A stretch of DNA of 59,134 nt from Clostridiaceae bacterium (GCA_019391515.1 JAHXQP010000016.1:1-59134); one strand, 5' to 3'; counted from the first letter of the stretch, positions 10,689 through 20,150 are shown. A program made the numbers and translations. The notes: generated by a model not told the origin, from the letters alone.

Positions 10689-11270
10689 TCACTTATTATT
10701 AGAGTGGTTCCTTCCTATTTCAAAAGCCTTTAAATTTTCATCTATAGCTTTAGAAGGAACATTTTCTTTAAGGATATTTTTCCACGTTTCTGTCCTTATA
10801 TGCAAATACTTAGATAGTACTCCAATCATAACAGTATTGGCAACTTTAATATTTCCTACACTTTTGGCTTCCTTTTCAACATCTAAAGTAATGATATTGA
10901 ACTTTTCTTTTAATTTTTCTATATCTTTTTCTGGATATTCTTCTTTTTCTAACAGCACAGGAATAGGATAATTCCTCTTTTTATTTATAACCATAGTAGA
11001 ATTTTCGCTCATAAGATGGCTCCATCTATAGGCTTCTAAAGGTTCCATACCTAGAAGAATATCCCCTTCGCCAACTGGAATATTTGGAGAATAAATTTTT
11101 CCCCCTATTCTCACACTTCCCCAAACCATTCCCCCTCTTTGGGCAAGACCTACTACATCATTGGTTTTTACATCATATCCATCCCTTGCTGCTGCCTGAC
11201 TAATTATACCTGTCATAAGTACTATCCCTTGACCACCAACACCAGCTACCATTATATTTTTAGTATCCAT
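10689..11270 (-). CDS. iorB: Indolepyruvate:ferredoxin oxidoreductase, beta subunit
   Basis: A 193-residue gamma-type 2-oxoacid:ferredoxin oxidoreductase domain starting NIMVAGVGGQGIVLMTGIIS, the glycine-rich signature of this family. With IorA it oxidatively decarboxylates indolepyruvate and other aryl pyruvates (from Trp, Phe, Tyr transamination) to aryl-acetyl-CoA, reducing ferredoxin. The gene follows iorA by 18 bp with a good GGGGGAATTAGG site, so the two are one operon. The length is typical. This suits fermentation of aromatic amino acids. Confidence 0.95.
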   Translation of the reverse strand: MDTKNIMVAGVGGQGIVLMTGIISQAAARDGYDVKTNDVVGLAQRGGMVWGSVRIGGKIYSPNIPVGEGDILLGMEPLEAYRWSHLMSENSTMVINKKRNYPIPVLLEKEEYPEKDIEKLKEKFNIITLDVEKEAKSVGNIKVANTVMIGVLSKYLHIRTETWKNILKENVPSKAIDENLKAFEIGRNHSNNK

Positions 11271-11288
11271 CCTAATTCCCCCCTTAAA

Positions 11289-13073
11289 CTATTTAGATCT
11301 CTTAATTGCATTTACAGGACATACTTGGGCGCAGACACTACATCCTACACAGGCATCTGGATCTATAGAAGATTTCAACTTATCTATACCTTCATATTTC
11401 TTCATTTTTATAGGTGGACAATTAGTCCTTACACAAGATCTACATCCTATACAGATTTCTGGATCTACATAAAAATATGGTTCCTTGATCTTGTATCTGA
11501 GAGCACAAGGTCTAGTAGCTATAATCACAGACAATCCTTTCTTTTTTAATTCCCCATTTATTATTTCCTTAATCTTGTTATAATCAAACTGGTCTATTTC
11601 TATAACCCTTCCGATTCCCATGGCATTTAATATTTCCTTAATAGAAGCATCCATATCATCATCTACATTATACCTACCAGAACTAGCATTTGACTGTCCT
11701 CCAGTCATAGCAGTAGTCCTATTGTCAAGAACAATCAAAGTCATATTATCCTCTTCATCAGCTTGATGCAGTAGATTTACAAAACCAGAAAGTCCAGAAT
11801 GGAAAAATGTCCCGTCCCCTATAACAGCAGCTATTGGCTCATCATCATTGTTCTGTCTCATTGCCTTATTCATTCCCTTTATCATACCAACACTAGCTCC
11901 CATACTTATATTGGTGTGAGCCGCTTCAAATCCAGGCAATACAGCCATTGAATAACATCCAATATCCCCAATAACTTTGACTTTTGATTTTTTCAATATA
12001 TCAAATATTGGCCTATGAGGACATCCTGCACAAAACATAGGTGGACGAGATACTGTATCTATTACTTCTACCCTTGTAAGACGTCTTTCCTTAACTACTC
12101 CAGCATTAAAAAGACCTTCTTCTATATCTTCAACGTGTATCTCCTTTGTAAATGAAAAATATCGTTTTCCTTCACATTCTATACCTTTACGTTTAAGCTC
12201 ATTTTCTATAAAAGGCATAGTCTCTTCTAATACTATTATTTTCTCATATTTTTCACTTAATTCCCTTACCTTTCTTGTAGAAATTGGATAAACCATTCCT
12301 AATTTATATATGCTTACAGGTAGATTCAATTCTTTTAAATTATAATACATAAGTCCAGAGGTAATAATAAGGGTATCAGAACCATCTACTTCCTCTAATA
12401 TATTGATTGGCAAATCATAAGCATATTGTCTTAGCTTTTCTAACCTTTCTTTCATAAAATACTGGGCTTTATATGTATTTGGTGGAAGCATACAGTACTT
12501 TTCTTGGTCAATTTCAAAACCAGAAGGCTCTTTCTCCACCCTGTCATCTAACTCTACTATTCCTCTACTATGACAGGTTCTACTTGAAATATCAACAAGG
12601 ATTGGTGTTTCAAACTCCTCACTTGTATCCAGTGCAAATTTAACAAAATCCTTCGCTTCTTGACTACTTCCCGGGGCTAGTATTCCCATACTGGCAAATT
12701 TTCCAAATATTCTATTGTCCTGCTCATTTTGAGAACTGGCCATACCAGGATCGGAACCAGAGACCAATACAAACCCTCCATTTATAGGAGTCTGTGTAAA
12801 GGTCATTAGTGGATCTGCAGCTATATTCATTCCTACATGTTTCATAGAAGCCATAGCCCTTGAGCCATATAGAGAAGCTCCCATAGCTACTTCTAATGCT
12901 ACCTTTTCGTTGGTAGAAAACTCAGAATAAATTTCATCATATTCCTTCATACTTTCTAATATTTCCACAGTTGGAGAACCAGGATAACTTGCTGCAACCC
13001 TACCTCCACCTTCGTAGAATCCTCTAGCAATAGCCTGATTTCCTGACAGAACTACTTTCTTTTTACACCCCAT
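11289..13073 (-). CDS. iorA: Indolepyruvate:ferredoxin oxidoreductase, alpha subunit
   Basis: A 594-residue subunit. Domains in order: a pyrimidine-binding half (GNQAIARGFYEGGGRVAASYPGSP at the N terminus), a middle domain, the thiamine-pyrophosphate site (AVIGDGTFFHSGL near 415 and a following DNRTTAMTGGQ), and at the C terminus two ferredoxin-type clusters (CIGCRSCVRTNCPPI and CVGCSVCAQVCPV). Together they move electrons from the thiamine adduct to ferredoxin. Note that the first cluster is spaced CxxCxxCxxxxC, a known IorA variation. The start ATG at 13073 follows a GGGGG site. It is the first gene of the iorAB operon. Confidence 0.96.
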   Translation of the reverse strand: MGCKKKVVLSGNQAIARGFYEGGGRVAASYPGSPTVEILESMKEYDEIYSEFSTNEKVALEVAMGASLYGSRAMASMKHVGMNIAADPLMTFTQTPINGGFVLVSGSDPGMASSQNEQDNRIFGKFASMGILAPGSSQEAKDFVKFALDTSEEFETPILVDISSRTCHSRGIVELDDRVEKEPSGFEIDQEKYCMLPPNTYKAQYFMKERLEKLRQYAYDLPINILEEVDGSDTLIITSGLMYYNLKELNLPVSIYKLGMVYPISTRKVRELSEKYEKIIVLEETMPFIENELKRKGIECEGKRYFSFTKEIHVEDIEEGLFNAGVVKERRLTRVEVIDTVSRPPMFCAGCPHRPIFDILKKSKVKVIGDIGCYSMAVLPGFEAAHTNISMGASVGMIKGMNKAMRQNNDDEPIAAVIGDGTFFHSGLSGFVNLLHQADEEDNMTLIVLDNRTTAMTGGQSNASSGRYNVDDDMDASIKEILNAMGIGRVIEIDQFDYNKIKEIINGELKKKGLSVIIATRPCALRYKIKEPYFYVDPEICIGCRSCVRTNCPPIKMKKYEGIDKLKSSIDPDACVGCSVCAQVCPVNAIKRSK

Positions 13074-13176
13074 TTTAAAATTTGCCCCCTTTTTTTACAG
13101 ATTACGGTATATACTTACCCTAATATTATTATTATGAAACAAATAAAAATATACTTTATATTGACTATAAAAAAAC

Positions 13177-13215
13177 AAGTGGGTGTCTCAAAGTTTCATT
13201 TTAAGACAGCCACTT
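13177..13215 (-). terminator. Terminator after the cps tyrosine phosphatase gene
   Basis: A 12-bp stem (13177-13188 with 13204-13215; one mismatch) is followed by GTTTTTTTA on the minus strand, a few bases past the stop codon at 13222. Confidence 0.85.
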
Positions 13216-13221
13216 ATCAAT

Positions 13222-14013
13222 CTAAAAAATTTTCAATTTTGATTTTATAAATGAAAAAAATCCCTTTTTCTCTTCATACTTTATAGGTTCATCTACAGAA
13301 ATAGGTTTATTCTCCAGCAAGGCTTCTCCGTTTAAACAAGTTATACTCTTAAACATTTCAGCATCCACTAAATCCTTTAAAATAGCCAAGCCTTTTTTAA
13401 CCCTTGGTGATCTAGACCTTGGTGAATGAGCATCTGTACCTACAAAGTGGATCATATTGTGTTTTAAAAGCAATTCTCCAGTTATCTTTGAAGCTTCACC
13501 ATATCTTCCTTCAATACTCGGAAGATTTAGCTGAGCTAAAGCCCCCCTTGTTAAAAATTCATATAAAACATTTGGATCTTCTTGGATTTTAGAATTTCTT
13601 TCAGGATGAGCTATTATTGGGATATATCCTTTTATACATAATCCATATATTATATTTTCCATATACATTGGTACATCAAACATGGGCATTTCTAAAAGTA
13701 CATACTTAGTTTCATTTAAAGTAGCTACCTTTTTTTTCACTATATGTTCTAAAATATTTGGACTTGCATATATTTCATGCCCTAAATATACTTCTAATTC
13801 TAAACCTTCATCTTTTAAAGCCTTTTTAAGATTTTCTAAAACTATTTTATTTTCTTCAAAGGTAGCAGGATTTATATCCTCTATGTAATGGGGAGTAGCT
13901 ATAACTTTTTCTATTCCATTTTCTATATATATCTTTGCCATCTCTATTGATTCGTCTATTCTCCTTGAACCATCGTCTACCCCTGGAAGTATATGACAAT
14001 GAATATCAATCAT
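13222..14013 (-). CDS. cpsB: CpsB/YwqE-type tyrosine-protein phosphatase (PHP domain)
   Basis: A 263-residue PHP-fold metallophosphatase with the metal-binding motifs DIHCHILPGVDDGSR at the N terminus, ATPHYIEDINP, HEIYASP, IIAHPERN and GTDAHSPRSR. It dephosphorylates the tyrosine-rich tail of the CpsD kinase and so tunes capsule/exopolysaccharide export. The gene is the last of a three-gene cpsC-cpsD-cpsB operon, 16 bp after cpsD. Confidence 0.93.
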   Translation of the reverse strand: MIDIHCHILPGVDDGSRRIDESIEMAKIYIENGIEKVIATPHYIEDINPATFEENKIVLENLKKALKDEGLELEVYLGHEIYASPNILEHIVKKKVATLNETKYVLLEMPMFDVPMYMENIIYGLCIKGYIPIIAHPERNSKIQEDPNVLYEFLTRGALAQLNLPSIEGRYGEASKITGELLLKHNMIHFVGTDAHSPRSRSPRVKKGLAILKDLVDAEMFKSITCLNGEALLENKPISVDEPIKYEEKKGFFSFIKSKLKIF

Positions 14014-14029
14014 CTATCTCCCACCTTTT

Positions 14030-14722
14030 TTACTCTTCATAATAAGAGTAATAATTGTAATAATGATATTTATAGTATCCATTTTGAGTTACTGGCACTT
14101 TATTCAAAACTACTCCTAATATATTTGCTTTTACTTTTTCAAGTAAATTTTTAGCCGTCTTTGAAGCTTCGATTTCAGCTTGTCCCACTGCACATACAAG
14201 TATAGTACCATCAGCTATAGTTGAAAGAATAGCTGCATCTGTTACCACTCCTACCGGCGGTGAGTCCAATATAATAGTGTGATAATTAGTTTCTGCTTCT
14301 TTCAAAAATGCTTTCATTCTTTTAGAACCTAATAGCTCTGATGGATTTGGTGGAATAGGTCCTGCTGTTAAAATATGAAGATTATTTCCCATTTCTGGTT
14401 CATATACCACTTCTTTTAAATCTATTCCTTCCGCCAATATATTTGTCAGCCCTTGTCCATTATGTATTCCAAAAAAAGTATGTGCTTTAGGTTTTCTTAA
14501 ATCACAATCTACTAATAGAACTTTCTTCCCTGATTGGGCAATAGTCATTGCTGTATTTACGGATACTGTACTTTTTCCCTCTCCTGGTCCAGAAGAAGTA
14601 ATTACTATACTGCTTAAAGCTTTATCTATACTTGAAAATTGAATATTAGTCCTTAAGGTCCTAAAAGCTTCTGCTATTGGAGACTTAGGATTTTCATGGG
14701 TAATTATTCTTTGCCTTCTCAT
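14030..14722 (-). CDS. cpsD: CpsD/CapB-type tyrosine autokinase (BY-kinase)
   Basis: A 230-residue P-loop protein. Walker A is SSGPGEGKSTVSVN, Walker A' is VLLVDCDLRKPK, and Walker B is TIILDSPPVG. The C terminus ends in a dense tyrosine cluster (YYKYHYYNYYSYYEE), the autophosphorylation site typical of bacterial tyrosine kinases. It works with the membrane activator CpsC encoded just upstream and is reset by CpsB. The start has an AGGTGA-type site 20 bp after cpsC. Confidence 0.95.
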   Translation of the reverse strand: MRRQRIITHENPKSPIAEAFRTLRTNIQFSSIDKALSSIVITSSGPGEGKSTVSVNTAMTIAQSGKKVLLVDCDLRKPKAHTFFGIHNGQGLTNILAEGIDLKEVVYEPEMGNNLHILTAGPIPPNPSELLGSKRMKAFLKEAETNYHTIILDSPPVGVVTDAAILSTIADGTILVCAVGQAEIEASKTAKNLLEKVKANILGVVLNKVPVTQNGYYKYHYYNYYSYYEE

Positions 14723-14741
14723 TTTTTCACCTCAATATAAA

Positions 14742-15419
14742 TTAATCTTCTATATTTGGTATAGTTCCTATAATTGGTAAATCTAAATACTTATCTACAT
14801 CATCTGGAGTCTTTATAGTGCTATCCAAGTATTCAATTAAAAATATTATAAAAATACTAATCATGAAACCTAGCACTCCCGCAATAGCCATATTCAACTT
14901 TGGTCTAGGTTTTATAGGTTTTTCTGGCTCTTGAGCTCTGTCAATAACCTGAACATTTTCTACTTTCATCTTTTCTTTTACAGTTTTCATAAATACTTTA
15001 GCAGTTTCATTGGAAATAGCCACAGCCAATTTAGGATCTTCATCTACCACTTCAACTTTTATAATCTCTGTATCATTCACAAGGTTTACATTTACTTTTT
15101 CTTCAAACTCTTTAGGAGTTAAGTCCAACTCTAAATTCTTTATAACCTCGTCTGTAACCAACCTACTTTTAACTAACTGTCCATAAGTAGGTACAAGCTT
15201 TTGATTTAAAAGCACATCATTATAATCCAATTGACTATCACTTCTACCATAATCCCTAGGTTTTCCTACCATAAGAGTAGTAAAGGTCTCATACTCTGGT
15301 TTCAATATGAAAAAACTTACTATCCCACTAGATAGTATAGAAACTATAGTTATCAAAAGTATAACCTTTTTTCTCTTTGCTAATATAAAAAAAAGCTCCT
15401 TAATACTTACTTCTTCCAC
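14742..15419 (-). CDS. cpsC: CpsC/Wzz-type chain-length determinant and kinase activator
   Basis: A 225-residue protein with two membrane segments (about residues 18-38 and 177-198) bracketing an extracellular Wzz domain. The proline-rich EPEKPIKPRPKLN before the second segment is the family signature. In Gram-positive systems this protein anchors and activates the separate CpsD kinase and sets polymer length. It is the first gene of the cps regulatory operon. A 7-bp inverted repeat (GGACCTA...TAGGTCC, 15465-15485) lies in the leader region upstream and could be an operator (inference). Confidence 0.92.
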   Translation of the reverse strand: MEEVSIKELFFILAKRKKVILLITIVSILSSGIVSFFILKPEYETFTTLMVGKPRDYGRSDSQLDYNDVLLNQKLVPTYGQLVKSRLVTDEVIKNLELDLTPKEFEEKVNVNLVNDTEIIKVEVVDEDPKLAVAISNETAKVFMKTVKEKMKVENVQVIDRAQEPEKPIKPRPKLNMAIAGVLGFMISIFIIFLIEYLDSTIKTPDDVDKYLDLPIIGTIPNIED

Positions 15420-15534
15420 TTTTCAAAGCCTCCTTAAAATTTTTATTTAAAACTCTACATATTTGGACCTAAATTATATAGGTCCTTAGGCCTATTTATA
15501 GTAATTTCCATTTGATGTATAATTAAAATGTTAT

Positions 15535-15561
15535 TTGACATAATATACAATTATATATAAA
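15535..15561 (+). promoter_or_regulatory. Candidate promoter for the small ORF at 15595
   Basis: TTGACA at 15535-15540 is followed by AT-rich TATAAA-like hexamers around 15554-15563, about 35-40 bp before the small ORF's AAGGAGG site. The -10 is not unique. Confidence 0.45.
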
Positions 15562-15594
15562 AAAATATTATTTTTCCACAAGGAGGTATATAAA

Positions 15595-15762
15595 TTGACT
15601 TTTTTTGCAGCACTATCCAAACTCTATAAAAGGAAAAAAGTAGATGGATACTATGAAGCAAGTTACATGCTTACCCCAAAGGAAAAACAAAGTTTAATCA
15701 TTGGTTTTTCTATAATAATTATTCCAACAATAATTTGTCTTCTATTATTTATTCTAAATTAG
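15595..15762 (+). CDS. Small single-pass membrane protein (55 aa), TTG start
   Basis: A short ORF on the strand opposite to its neighbours. It begins with TTG, eight bases after a perfect AAGGAGG site. The product starts LTFFAALSKLYKRKKVDGYY, has a positively charged cytoplasmic stretch and one C-terminal membrane helix (LIIGFSIIIIPTIICLLLFI). Its last codons overlap the 3' end of the convergent capD gene by 14 bp. The strong ribosome-binding site, the upstream TTGACA and the membrane helix support translation. I do not recognise a family; the location between cps genes suggests a role in that pathway but nothing shows it. Confidence 0.6.
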   Translation: MTFFAALSKLYKRKKVDGYYEASYMLTPKEKQSLIIGFSIIIIPTIICLLLFILN

Positions 15763-17656
15763 AAGACTCAATACTTATAGCAACCTCATTTAACTTTTTA
15801 GAATGATTTACATATTGTTTTTCTAAAGAATCTTCCTTATAAGGTTCATAAGTTGGTACAAGCTCTACAAGAGCTTTTTTTAATTTAATATTATCTTTGT
15901 ATTCCATTACATATTTAAGCTTTTCTAGACTTTTTATTAAATAATTGTAGTCTGTAAATGTAGGTTGACCAATAAATATCTTATTATGACTAGTGCTAGA
16001 TATACCTTCCTCATCTAATAATAACTCTTCAAATAGCTTTTCCCCAGGTCTTAATCCTACTATTTCTATAGGTATATCTACATTAGGCTCAAATCCTGAA
16101 AGCTTTATTAAATCCTTAGCCAAATCTATAATCTTCACTGGCTCACCCATATCCAATACAAATATTTCTCCTCCATCTGCCATTGCTCCAGCCTGGAGTA
16201 CCAATTGGCAAGCTTCTGGTATAGTCATGAAATATCTTATTATATCTTCATGGGTAACAGTTACAGGCCCACCCTCAGCAATCTGTTTTTTAAATAGTGG
16301 TATAACACTGCCATTACTACCCAAAACATTGCCAAACCTTACAGCTACAAATTCAGTATCACTCACGCTATTCATAGATTGAATGATCATCTCACAAATC
16401 CTTTTAGTTGTACCCATTATATTTGTAGGGTTTACCGCCTTATCTGTTGAAATAAGTACAAACTTCTTCACATTATATTTATCGGTAGCTTGGACTAAAT
16501 TTAAAGTTCCAAAGACATTATTTTTAATAGCTTCTTCAGGATTTTTTTCCATTAGAGGTACATGTTTATGGGCCGCTGCATGAAATACTACATCTGGTCT
16601 TTCCTCATCTATTATACTTTCAATTCTTTCCTTATCCCTAACAGAAGCTATAATCACTTTCAAGTCTAATTCTTTGTATCTTCTCTTAAGCTCATTTTGT
16701 ATATCATAAACATTGTTTTCATAAATATCTAATATAGCTAATTCTTCCGGTTCAAATCTAGCTATCTGTCTACAAAGCTCTGAGCCTATAGAGCCTCCAC
16801 CACCAGTTACTAAGACTTTTTTCCCTCTTATATACCCAGATATATCGTCCATATCTAAATGGATCTCTTCTCTTCCTAAAAGGTCTCCTATATCTACATC
16901 CCTTATTTTATTTATACTAACCTTTCCATCTATAAGCTCATATATTCCTGGAAGCGTTTTTGTTCTACACTTAGTCTTTTTACATTCACTTATTATTTCA
17001 CTTATATCTTTCTTATTAGCAGATGGAATAGCTATTATTATTTCATCTACATTTTTTGTTTTACATATATCTGGTATATCCTCCCTAGTACCTAGTACTG
17101 GTACACCATTTATATTCTGACCTATTTTAGTAAAATCATCATCTACTATAGCTACTGGTCTGCTATTCAGTCTATTATGATTTCTAAACTCTTTTATAAC
17201 CATAGCTCCAGCTGCCCCTGCTCCTACTATTAGAATATTTTTACATCCTTCTTTCCCCTTTGGTATATCACTTTCTATCCTCTTCAATGCTCTATAACTA
17301 AACCTACTTCCCCCTATAAAGGCCATATCCATAATAGGAACCATAAAATATATACTTCTTGGAAGATTGGCTTCTCTCATAGTCATATAGGCTATAACCA
17401 CTGCATTGGCCACTATTGAAGCTAGTACTATATCTATCATCTCATCTATACTGGCAAATCTCCAAAGAGATTTATATAATTTAAATAGATAAAATATAAA
17501 TATTTTTATACCAATAATAACCACTATATGACTTTTAAAAACCTTTAAATACATATGATCTATCTTCCCATCAAATCTCAAATAAAGAGATAAGAAATAT
17601 GCCAAACTTATAAGAGCCACATCTAGCAATACAAGCATGTACTTTCTTCTTTTCAT
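15749..17656 (-). CDS. capD: FlaA1/CapD-type nucleotide-sugar 4,6-dehydratase, membrane-bound
   Basis: A 635-residue protein. Four N-terminal membrane helices (residues 1-120) are followed by a first Rossmann domain (ILIVGAGAAGAMVIKEF, about 143) and a second catalytic SDR domain (VLVTGGGGSIGSELCRQ, about 283). Active-site residues are visible in STDKAVNPTNIMGTTKR: the Asp-Lys pair and the Met-x-x-x-Lys that replaces the usual Tyr-x-x-x-Lys in this family. Such enzymes make UDP-4-keto-6-deoxy sugars for capsule or glycan synthesis. Length matches the large WbpM/CapD class. It is transcribed alone, upstream of the cps regulatory operon. Confidence 0.94.
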   Translation of the reverse strand: MKRRKYMLVLLDVALISLAYFLSLYLRFDGKIDHMYLKVFKSHIVVIIGIKIFIFYLFKLYKSLWRFASIDEMIDIVLASIVANAVVIAYMTMREANLPRSIYFMVPIMDMAFIGGSRFSYRALKRIESDIPKGKEGCKNILIVGAGAAGAMVIKEFRNHNRLNSRPVAIVDDDFTKIGQNINGVPVLGTREDIPDICKTKNVDEIIIAIPSANKKDISEIISECKKTKCRTKTLPGIYELIDGKVSINKIRDVDIGDLLGREEIHLDMDDISGYIRGKKVLVTGGGGSIGSELCRQIARFEPEELAILDIYENNVYDIQNELKRRYKELDLKVIIASVRDKERIESIIDEERPDVVFHAAAHKHVPLMEKNPEEAIKNNVFGTLNLVQATDKYNVKKFVLISTDKAVNPTNIMGTTKRICEMIIQSMNSVSDTEFVAVRFGNVLGSNGSVIPLFKKQIAEGGPVTVTHEDIIRYFMTIPEACQLVLQAGAMADGGEIFVLDMGEPVKIIDLAKDLIKLSGFEPNVDIPIEIVGLRPGEKLFEELLLDEEGISSTSHNKIFIGQPTFTDYNYLIKSLEKLKYVMEYKDNIKLKKALVELVPTYEPYKEDSLEKQYVNHSKKLNEVAISIESSNLE

Positions 17657-17844
17657 ATTATCCCTCTTCTCCTAAATATTAATAGGGCATAAAAAAACAA
17701 AATAAAAGTCTTATAGCCAAATTATAACAAGTTTCCATCTATTCTTCAATAAATAGGATATAGAATCACTATTTTCATATATTAATAGTATTATATCACT
17801 TCTACTTTTACCATACCATTCTAAGCACATACAAAAAACAAAAC

Positions 17845-17872
17845 AGGACTAGCCCACATATAGACTAGTCCT
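17845..17872 (-). terminator. Terminator of the MATE gene
   Basis: An 8-bp stem (AGGACTAG / CTAGTCCT) is followed by a T-rich tract on the minus strand, just after the stop codon at 17886. Confidence 0.8.
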
Positions 17873-17885
17873 AAATAAATATAAT

Positions 17886-19238
17886 TTATCTATCAAGGCT
17901 GTATTCTCTTTCCTTTAAATCGGCTTTTGAACGCATATATATTGACAAAGTAATAAATAAAGTTAAAACCTCATAAACTAGTGGTGCAATCCATATACCA
18001 AAGTCGTCCAATATATTTGGCAAGATAAATAAAACTACACACATCAATATATATCCTCTCAAGGAAGATATAATAGTAGCCTTCTTTGTTTCTTTAAGTG
18101 CAGTAAAATAACCAGAAAATATAATATTCAATCCACAGACTAAAAATCCAAAACTAAATATCTTTAAGCCTTTTATAGAAATCTGAAAAGCTTCCTTATT
18201 TGAAGCCTTTAAAAATAGAGAAACCAATTGCTTGTTAAATAGTTGAGAAGCAATAAAGAACGCCAATCCAAATATTAAAGATGTCTTCAAAGCTAGATCC
18301 AATAACTTCTTTATACTATCTTGATCCTCTCTTCCATTATAAAAGCTGATTAAAGGTTGCATTCCCTGATTTACAGCTATCATTGACATTAACACCAAAT
18401 TATTTAAATACATAATAACACTAAATGCCGCTATACCTTCAGGTCCAATATAGTGTAGTATAACATAATTAAAAATAAAGGTAGTAAATCCAGCAGATAA
18501 CTCTGTCAAAGATTCAGGTATTCCTAATACAAATAGCTTTTTTATAAGTTTAAAATCAAACTCAGGCTTTACAAATTTTAAATTAGATTTCCCTACAATA
18601 AAGTGGATCAAAAATCCAACACAAGATATAAATTGGGATAATCCAGTTGCAAAAGCCGCTCCCTTTATACCATAGTCAAAACGAATAACTAGGATATAAT
18701 CTAGCACTATATTTGTTAAGGCAGATAATGTTACAAATATAATAGAATATATTGGAAAACCATCTGCTTTAACAAGAACTTCTAAAGAATAAGATACTAT
18801 GAAAAAAGTACTAAAGAGGATGATTATTCTTAAATAATCCTTTACATATACAAAGGTCTCCTCAGTCGCTCCTAAAAAAACAGCTATTTTATCTAAAAAA
18901 AGTAGCGAAACAATACTTGTAATAACTCCTAAGGCAGAAAGGATAATTACATTTAAAGTAAATATTTCATTACTCTTTTCCCTTTCATTTCTTCCAAAGT
19001 AAAAGGTAATCAAAGTAGAAGAACCAATTGCCACTAAAAGACCAACAGCAAATATAGTATTTACAAAAGGCATAGAAAGATTTACAGCCGCAAGGGCAAA
19101 TGGTCCTACTCCCTTTCCTACAAATATACCATCAACCATTGTATAAATAGAGAAAAACCACATAGCACTTACTGATGGTATTAGATACTTAAAAAACTTT
19201 TTAGTTAACTGCCTTCCATTTGAAACTTCTTGTTGCAT
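17886..19238 (-). CDS. MATE-family multidrug/sodium exporter
   Basis: A 450-residue protein with 12 hydrophobic segments and the MATE layout: N-terminal KYLIPSVSAMWFFSIYTMVDGIFVGKGVGPFALAAVNLSMP, then a repeat half with GIPESLTELSAGFTTFIFNYV. MATE proteins export cationic compounds using Na+ or H+ gradients. The start has a GGAG site. It is divergent from a MerR regulator, and its own promoter has a 19-bp spacer overlapped by a dyad (19284-19314), the classical MerR-activated architecture. The drug is likely a cationic ligand also sensed by the regulator's C-terminal domain (inference). Confidence 0.93.
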   Translation of the reverse strand: MQQEVSNGRQLTKKFFKYLIPSVSAMWFFSIYTMVDGIFVGKGVGPFALAAVNLSMPFVNTIFAVGLLVAIGSSTLITFYFGRNEREKSNEIFTLNVIILSALGVITSIVSLLFLDKIAVFLGATEETFVYVKDYLRIIILFSTFFIVSYSLEVLVKADGFPIYSIIFVTLSALTNIVLDYILVIRFDYGIKGAAFATGLSQFISCVGFLIHFIVGKSNLKFVKPEFDFKLIKKLFVLGIPESLTELSAGFTTFIFNYVILHYIGPEGIAAFSVIMYLNNLVLMSMIAVNQGMQPLISFYNGREDQDSIKKLLDLALKTSLIFGLAFFIASQLFNKQLVSLFLKASNKEAFQISIKGLKIFSFGFLVCGLNIIFSGYFTALKETKKATIISSLRGYILMCVVLFILPNILDDFGIWIAPLVYEVLTLFITLSIYMRSKADLKEREYSLDR

Positions 19239-19283
19239 CCATATCGACTCCTTATTTTTTTGTTACATATATTCTTGTATAAT

Positions 19284-19314
19284 ACTATAAACCTTGGTAC
19301 AATACTAAGGTCAA
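19284..19314 (-). promoter_or_regulatory. MerR-type promoter/operator for the MATE gene (19-bp spacer)
   Basis: On the minus strand TTGACC (19314-19309) and TATAGT (19289-19284) are separated by exactly 19 bp. The spacer holds a near-perfect dyad at 19291-19311 (ACCTTGGTA / TACTAAGGT). This is how MerR-family activators untwist overlong promoters. Confidence 0.8.
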
Positions 19315-19334
19315 GTGAAATAGGGGTGATTTAT

Positions 19335-20150
19335 ATGAAAAAAAAGCGTGAATATAGAATAGGAGAGATATCTAAGCTCTACAACATAGGCTCTGACTCT
19401 ATTCGCTACTATGAAGAAAAAGGACTCATATCTCCAAAAAGGAAAGCAAATGGCTATAGAGTCTATTCATTAGAAGATATTTGGAGATTGAACGTAATAA
19501 AAGATTTGAGAAAATTAAACTTCTCTGTAAAACAAATAAAAGCCTATTTAGAAGATAGAAATATAAACACAACTATTGAACTAATGGAAAAAGAAATCGA
19601 TTTAATAGAAAAAGAAATTATGCCTTTGGTACTATCAAAAAAAGATTTAGAGAAAAAAGTTAAAGTCCTTAAAGATTTCCAAAAAATAAATGATTATGAA
19701 AGAATAAAAATAGAAAAAATAGCAGCAAGAAAGATTATCTTCATAGAAGAATCTATGTCTAAAGAAGAAGAGGTAGATCTAGCCTTTCGCAAGCTAGAAG
19801 CTAGAAATGACTCTAAACTATTCTTATTTGCTAACAAAGATATGGGGGTTTTCATAGAAGAAGAAAGTATGAAAAAAGGGGATTATACCATATATGAAAA
19901 TGCCTTCTTTTTTGTTGATGATGATGAAAAAAAATACAATATGATCTTACCTGAAGGGTCTTTTGCCACACTTGTATATAAAGGTGGATATGAAAAAAGC
20001 CAACCATTATTTGAAAAAATGATAGAATTCATAAAAAAAGAAGGCTACACTATAAATGGTAACCCTATGGAAATTTACCGTCTCGATATCCACGGTACAG
20101 CAGAAAAAGAGGAATTTATAACAGAGATACAAATTCCAGTGAAAAAATAG
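19335..20150 (+). CDS. MerR-family regulator with a GyrI-like effector domain
   Basis: A 271-residue protein from the ATG at 19335 (AGGGGTGAT site; the open frame extends 35 codons upstream but without a site). The N-terminal winged helix (YRIGEISKLYNIGSDSIRYYEEKGLISPKR) is diagnostic for MerR and is followed by a dimerisation coiled coil to about residue 115. The C-terminal domain (KIAARKIIFIEE...KGDYTIYENAFFFVD...) looks like the BmrR/GyrI-like multidrug-binding domain. It is divergent from the MATE exporter and probably activates it through the 19-bp-spacer promoter. Confidence 0.9.
   Translation: MKKKREYRIGEISKLYNIGSDSIRYYEEKGLISPKRKANGYRVYSLEDIWRLNVIKDLRKLNFSVKQIKAYLEDRNINTTIELMEKEIDLIEKEIMPLVLSKKDLEKKVKVLKDFQKINDYERIKIEKIAARKIIFIEESMSKEEEVDLAFRKLEARNDSKLFLFANKDMGVFIEEESMKKGDYTIYENAFFFVDDDEKKYNMILPEGSFATLVYKGGYEKSQPLFEKMIEFIKKEGYTINGNPMEIYRLDIHGTAEKEEFITEIQIPVKK

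Noticed and set aside
15465-15485. GGACCTA...TAGGTCC considered as a terminator
   Set aside because: It lies upstream of cpsC rather than after a gene and has no T-run; kept only as a possible operator mentioned under cpsC.
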